Source: an uncultured Bacilli bacterium
GTDB lineage: Bacteria > Bacillota_I > Bacilli_A > RF39 > UBA660
Direction: 5' to 3'
Length of the DNA stretch: 55,123 bases
Assembly (NCBI GenBank): GCA_934098565.1
Contig: CAKOON010000007.1
Span: 1-55,123, forward strand
The notes under the pieces were generated by a model, which ran no database searches, was not told where the DNA came from, and saw only the letters and a list, made by a program, of their open reading frames with translations. Position 1 is the first letter of the stretch. Each line of letters opens with the position of its first letter. Position numbers and translations under genes: made by a program. Shown in pieces: positions 51,695 through 55,123 of this stretch.

Positions 51695-54679
51695 ATGGAT
51701 ATGGATACTTTAAGACTTAAACTAGAAAAAATAATTGAATTTACCCTTAAAGAAGATAATAAACTAACCCCCGAGTTAACTACTACTTTTAGTGAAATTG
51801 TAACAGTCATTGACAATAATCCTGATAAAGTAAATCTCATCAAAAAACTAGAACTTTTCCGTAACAAAAACAACCGAGTAGTCTTTGACCGCTATGTAGC
51901 GATTATTCTTAGCAAAATCACCCTATCTATCCCCGAAAAATATACCATTCTTAACCTTGATATTCCCTATTTCCAAACACTTGGCTTGTATAACAAACTA
52001 AGTATTACTAAAAAACTAGAATACTTTGATAGTAAGAACTTTCTTTCTAATCTGGATATCAAAAGAATTAATTATACCATTAATAATAAAAAAGATACTT
52101 TAAGCATCCTCGTTATGCCTCTTATAAAAAAAATCCCCAATAACTCTTTAATTTTAGAAGAAGTTCCTGAAGACTTAATAAATAACAAAGAATTGTATTC
52201 TAAACTACGTCCTGAAATCATCACCAAATATATTAATAAATATTATTACTTAGGAACAGATTTAAAAAAGTTAATAAGTACAACTATTTTAAAATATGCT
52301 AAAAAATATAGTATTGTTCTTTATAACTTAGATAAAGAAACGTTTAAGACCATAGTCTTAGAGAGTTCTTATATCCTTGGAAAAATTAGTCCGAAAATCA
52401 CGACCAAACTAATAGATAAAGAATTACTTCATAACTTATTAAATCATAATTATAATAAAGATTTAAATAATACCATTAAAGAACTTAATATGTTAGTTAA
52501 TAATAATACTAAGTATTTAACTAAAGAATATTTAAGTAAGTGTGATAACAATAGTATTTATCTGTATGCTAGTAACGATAATCATGTTACCGAGCTTTTT
52601 AAAAATAATAAAGATTTCTTGTTGAAGTTACATTACGATACAATGGTTTATTTTATTAAAGAAAGTCTTTCGGAAGAAGAGAAAGTTAGTTTACTTCGAA
52701 ATACTAGTTTTATAAATAATATTCCGGATAACTATTTAGAAGAAATTTTAAATCAAATGACTTTCCCTAATGTCTTTAATAGTTTACAAAATATGGTAAT
52801 TCTAAATAAAGTTAATAGCCTCAATATTTCTTTAAGACCATATGATAAAATATTTATTAATGGTTATTTAGACTCACCAGGACTAGTTAATATTTCTAGT
52901 AATGCCATGCTTATTAATATGTTTAATTTAATAAGTCCCTTGGAAGTTAAAGAGTATTTAAATTATCCTTATATTTATACAAAGTTAAAATCCTATGAAT
53001 TGGTTAATATTTTAATTAATTGTAAGTTAAATATTTATACAGATACCCCAAAGTTAGTAAAAATTTTAAGAACGGATGAAATCAAATATTATTTAAATAA
53101 TGTTTTAGGAACAGATACCATTCGTTATGAGTTATTATTTAATCCCTATACTTGGTATAATATTTTAGGTATTAAAAGAAAGTTAAGTGATGATGATAGA
53201 GAGTCTATTAAGTACTTATATGACCTAATATTGATTAAAGGTCTAGTAACTTTGGAATGTAATGTAAATGACTTAGAGGCTTTTTACAGTGTTGTGGTTT
53301 CTTACTACCTTTTTGGATTGACAAAGACGAAAGAATTATATGAGACTGGTAATAAGAATATTTCTTTAGAAGAGATTGATAAGTTAAATAAAGCTTATGT
53401 AGAATATTTCTTACAAGAAATTCCTTATAAAATTGAGATTGATAAGTATTTAGACCTGTTACAAAAGAAAGATTTTAAGAATAAAGAAATCATAAGATTG
53501 GTTAATGAGATGAATAATACGGGATATTCTAATATCTTAGAGACTAAAAATCGTTTTAAAGAATATATTGAGTATCAGAAATTAGATGCTGGTAAGGCGT
53601 TAGATAATTTAAAAATATTCTTAATGAATTATAATAATTATTTAGAAGAGTATCAAATAAGAAGAACTAATGAAAGATTTTTAAGACTTAAAAGAAATAA
53701 TTTTCGTTTAAGAGATGATTTGTATTATCAAGTAGTTGATAAATATACAAAGGAGTTTATTAATTTTAAGAAGTTAGGCGTTTTAAGGGCGCATTTAAGA
53801 GAGGAAGCAGACTTTAAAGATTGGTTTGTTAGAAGACCAGAAAAGTTAAAAACGATATTAGAGGAGTATTTAAGTAGATATAGTTATACTTTAGAGATGG
53901 TTCTGGACAAAATTATTGATGGGTATTTAAAAAGAAATAGTATCACGGATATAATTAGTAAAATGGGCTATAGTAAACCGGCTTATTTTGATATTATTAA
54001 GTATGAAAGACGAGAGAAAATAAGACTTAAAAAAATTAATACGAAGTTGAAAGGTATTCTTAAGAAATATAATAATCAAGATAGAATAATTTTACTAAAT
54101 TATTTAGCTTATGGGATTGACCCAGGGATGATTTTAGATAAGAAGATTATTGAGATCTTGAGATATTATCGAATGACTATTAGTAATTTTAATGGTAAGG
54201 TCAACGTTAATAAGTTTAACCTAGAAATGGATTACGTGAGTATTATTAGTCTAACGAATGATTTGTACTTACAGGAATATAATAAGGTGTATTTAGAAGT
54301 CATGAATATTATTAATTATTTTAAAGGTATAAGTAATAAGTATATCAGTAGTGATATGGTAAAAGCAGCGTTTAAAGATGAGTTTGTAGATGGTCTTGAT
54401 AAGTTTATAATGCCACTTGAGGTTAATAATGAAAACATTGTTCTTAAAGAGCATAAAATGTATCTGGATGGGTTTAAGTTGGTATTTGGAAATGGAAAGT
54501 TTGATGATGAGGAATTGGACGAAGAAACCAAAAATAGACTCATGGTGATTATCCCCTACTGTGTAGATAAATATTTTATTGACTTAACGAATAATTATAA
54601 TTCTTTGTTTATGTTAAATAATAGAGAAAATTTAAGCAATTGGGATAAAATAATTGCATTATTAGGACAAAAAAATTAA
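51695..54679 (+). CDS. Very large helical protein of unknown function
   Basis: About 994 residues if started at the third candidate ATG reading MDMDTLRLKLE; AAGG lies 11 bases before it, and an ATG at 51686 is almost on top of the ribosome site. No signal peptide, membrane helix or known motif is visible. The N-terminal two thirds are irregular helical repeats with recurrent units such as IPNNSLILEEVPEDLINN and IPDNYLEEILNQM, like alpha-solenoids. Near 765-800 a helix-turn-helix-like segment (KRNSITDIISKMGYSKPAY) is seen, and the rest is basic. Not recognised. It stands alone between the sortase and tRNA-Gly. Confidence 0.65.
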   Translation: MDMDTLRLKLEKIIEFTLKEDNKLTPELTTTFSEIVTVIDNNPDKVNLIKKLELFRNKNNRVVFDRYVAIILSKITLSIPEKYTILNLDIPYFQTLGLYNKLSITKKLEYFDSKNFLSNLDIKRINYTINNKKDTLSILVMPLIKKIPNNSLILEEVPEDLINNKELYSKLRPEIITKYINKYYYLGTDLKKLISTTILKYAKKYSIVLYNLDKETFKTIVLESSYILGKISPKITTKLIDKELLHNLLNHNYNKDLNNTIKELNMLVNNNTKYLTKEYLSKCDNNSIYLYASNDNHVTELFKNNKDFLLKLHYDTMVYFIKESLSEEEKVSLLRNTSFINNIPDNYLEEILNQMTFPNVFNSLQNMVILNKVNSLNISLRPYDKIFINGYLDSPGLVNISSNAMLINMFNLISPLEVKEYLNYPYIYTKLKSYELVNILINCKLNIYTDTPKLVKILRTDEIKYYLNNVLGTDTIRYELLFNPYTWYNILGIKRKLSDDDRESIKYLYDLILIKGLVTLECNVNDLEAFYSVVVSYYLFGLTKTKELYETGNKNISLEEIDKLNKAYVEYFLQEIPYKIEIDKYLDLLQKKDFKNKEIIRLVNEMNNTGYSNILETKNRFKEYIEYQKLDAGKALDNLKIFLMNYNNYLEEYQIRRTNERFLRLKRNNFRLRDDLYYQVVDKYTKEFINFKKLGVLRAHLREEADFKDWFVRRPEKLKTILEEYLSRYSYTLEMVLDKIIDGYLKRNSITDIISKMGYSKPAYFDIIKYERREKIRLKKINTKLKGILKKYNNQDRIILLNYLAYGIDPGMILDKKIIEILRYYRMTISNFNGKVNVNKFNLEMDYVSIISLTNDLYLQEYNKVYLEVMNIINYFKGISNKYISSDMVKAAFKDEFVDGLDKFIMPLEVNNENIVLKEHKMYLDGFKLVFGNGKFDDEELDEETKNRLMVIIPYCVDKYFIDLTNNYNSLFMLNNRENLSNWDKIIALLGQKN

Positions 54680-54687
54680 AAAAAGAC

Positions 54688-54716
54688 TTGGCAATATAAA
54701 GGATTTATGATATATT
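54688..54716 (+). promoter_or_regulatory. Promoter of tRNA-Gly
   Basis: TTGGCA at 54688-54693 and TATATT at 54711-54716 with 17 bases between, ending 16 bases before the tRNA. Confidence 0.65.
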
Positions 54717-54732
54717 TATATTGCTTACTACT

Positions 54733-54806
54733 GCGGATGTAGTTTAATGGTAGAGCTTCAGCCTTCCAAGCTGATAACGTGAGTTCGATTCTCATCATCC
54801 GCTCCA
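54733..54806 (+). tRNA. tRNA-Gly (anticodon TCC)
   Basis: GCGGATG pairs with CATCCGC, the D-arm is TTTAATGGTAGA, the anticodon arm CAGCCTTCCAAGCTG carries TCC, the T-loop is GAGTTCGATTCTC, and CCA is encoded (54804-54806). Confidence 0.96.
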
Positions 54807-54845
54807 TAAGGTAAAATCGTCGCACCAAGCGATGTTAATGATTAA

Positions 54846-54867
54846 ATCAACGCAAGTTGATTTTTTT
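54846..54867 (+). terminator. Terminator after tRNA-Gly
   Basis: ATCAAC pairs with GTTGAT around GCAA, followed by T-run. Confidence 0.65.
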
Positions 54868-54929
54868 GTTGCTATTACAAAGAAAGGGTGTGATGTGGTA
54901 CGATTAATATCGTAAAAAAGAAAATCAAT

Positions 54930-55123
54930 ATGAGTGATGAACTCAAAGCCAAAATTAATTGGTCTTGCAAATTTAATAAGAAGTCCTATCAAATAATTGA
55001 GGGATACTTAAGGATTGTGGAACATACCAATCTAGCGTATGTAGAGCCACATAAAGTAATTATTGGAGATAAGTTATACCTATTCTTCAATGAACAGAAA
55101 CATTTTTATATAGGGAATTTAAA
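54930..55123 (+). CDS. 5' part of unknown protein, paralogue of the first gene
   Basis: ATG 54930 opens MSDELKAKINWSCKFNKKSY and the frame runs off the window. It contains NLAYVEPHKVIIGDKLYLFF and FYIGN, matching NLAYVEPHKVII and FYIKN in the gene cut by the left edge. The ribosome site is not clear, and the frame is open for a few codons upstream, so the start is uncertain. The position after tRNA-Gly would suit a recently inserted element, but no attachment repeat is visible. Confidence 0.55.
   Translation, partial: MSDELKAKINWSCKFNKKSYQIIEGYLRIVEHTNLAYVEPHKVIIGDKLYLFFNEQKHFYIGNL

Noticed and set aside
54795..54992. Minus-strand ORF after tRNA-Gly
   Set aside because: It overlaps the tRNA end, a terminator and the start of the plus-strand gene; composition looks accidental.
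1..55123. CRISPR array or prophage
   Set aside because: No regular short repeat array and no cas, terminase, capsid or portal genes seen.
1..55123. Alternative genetic code to explain interrupted frames
   Set aside because: TAA, TAG and TGA all end many normal genes here, and interruptions involve different stops and real frameshifts.
54733..55123. Attachment site at the tRNA-Gly 3' end
   Set aside because: No second copy of the tRNA 3' end sequence is visible in the window.

Overview
The window looks like a chromosomal segment of an AT-rich, endospore-forming, probably uncultured member of the Bacilli (an RF39/TANB77-type lineage is my guess from gene content; no 16S is present). Genes use the standard bacterial code, Shine-Dalgarno starts are common, and sporulation and germination genes are scattered along the window: gerA-gerC-gerB, spoIIGA-sigE, a sigF-like gene, spoVAC-spoVAD-spoVAE and dacF. 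Housekeeping genes (rpsO, pnp, trmB, rlmD, nfu-type NifU, tRNA-Leu, tRNA-Gly) show that this is chromosome rather than plasmid.

Layout. 1-6 kb is an accessory region: the end of an unrecognised gene, a minus-strand operon of dCMP deaminase, CYTH protein, nucleoside-diphosphate-kinase-like protein and radical SAM protein, a decayed mobile-element stretch (3.3-4.1 kb), then an HD phosphohydrolase with a small unknown partner and a frameshifted membrane-protein remnant. 6-14 kb carries a NapH-like 4Fe-4S membrane protein, a P-type calcium ATPase, a broken lipoprotein gene, a flavodoxin, a zinc-ribbon membrane protein, rlmD and a large WG-repeat-like protein. 14.5-18.2 kb is a germinant receptor operon plus a small HTH protein. 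18.3-23.6 kb holds a MATE transporter fused to a cytidylate-kinase-like domain, a membrane thioredoxin, tRNA-Leu, GNAT, S1 and NifU proteins and a possible spore-coat kinase-like protein. 23.7-31.2 kb is the sporulation core: sigE/spoIIGA, spoVA, sigF, and dacF with mntP.

31.3-35.7 kb is accessory again: an ORF pair separated by one amber codon, a decayed gene, and a pair of membrane proteins, one lysine-rich and one acidic. 35.8-41.4 kb is housekeeping (pnp, rpsO, trmB, M3 peptidase, HAD). 41.4-48.5 kb has two ABC transporters, a large unknown coiled-coil protein, and DUF2752 and TM2 proteins. 48.9-51.4 kb is a divergent pair, a wall-anchored protein with an NPSTG signal and a class-B-like sortase with a long cytoplasmic N-terminal part. 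A 997-residue unknown protein and tRNA-Gly follow. The last gene, cut by the window edge, is related to the first one, cut by the other edge.

How the genes work together. SpoIIGA/SigE act in the mother cell, the SigF-like factor in the forespore, SpoVA proteins load dipicolinic acid, and GerA/B/C sense germinants. The most striking signal is in sigF. Its reading frame is broken at CCC-TAG exactly where a +1 slip restores the complete protein, just upstream of a good sigma-G promoter for spoVA. spoIIAA and spoIIAB, which normally sit between dacF and sigF, are absent. This could be programmed frameshifting, a true mutation or a base-calling error, and several other frameshifts in the window argue for caution.
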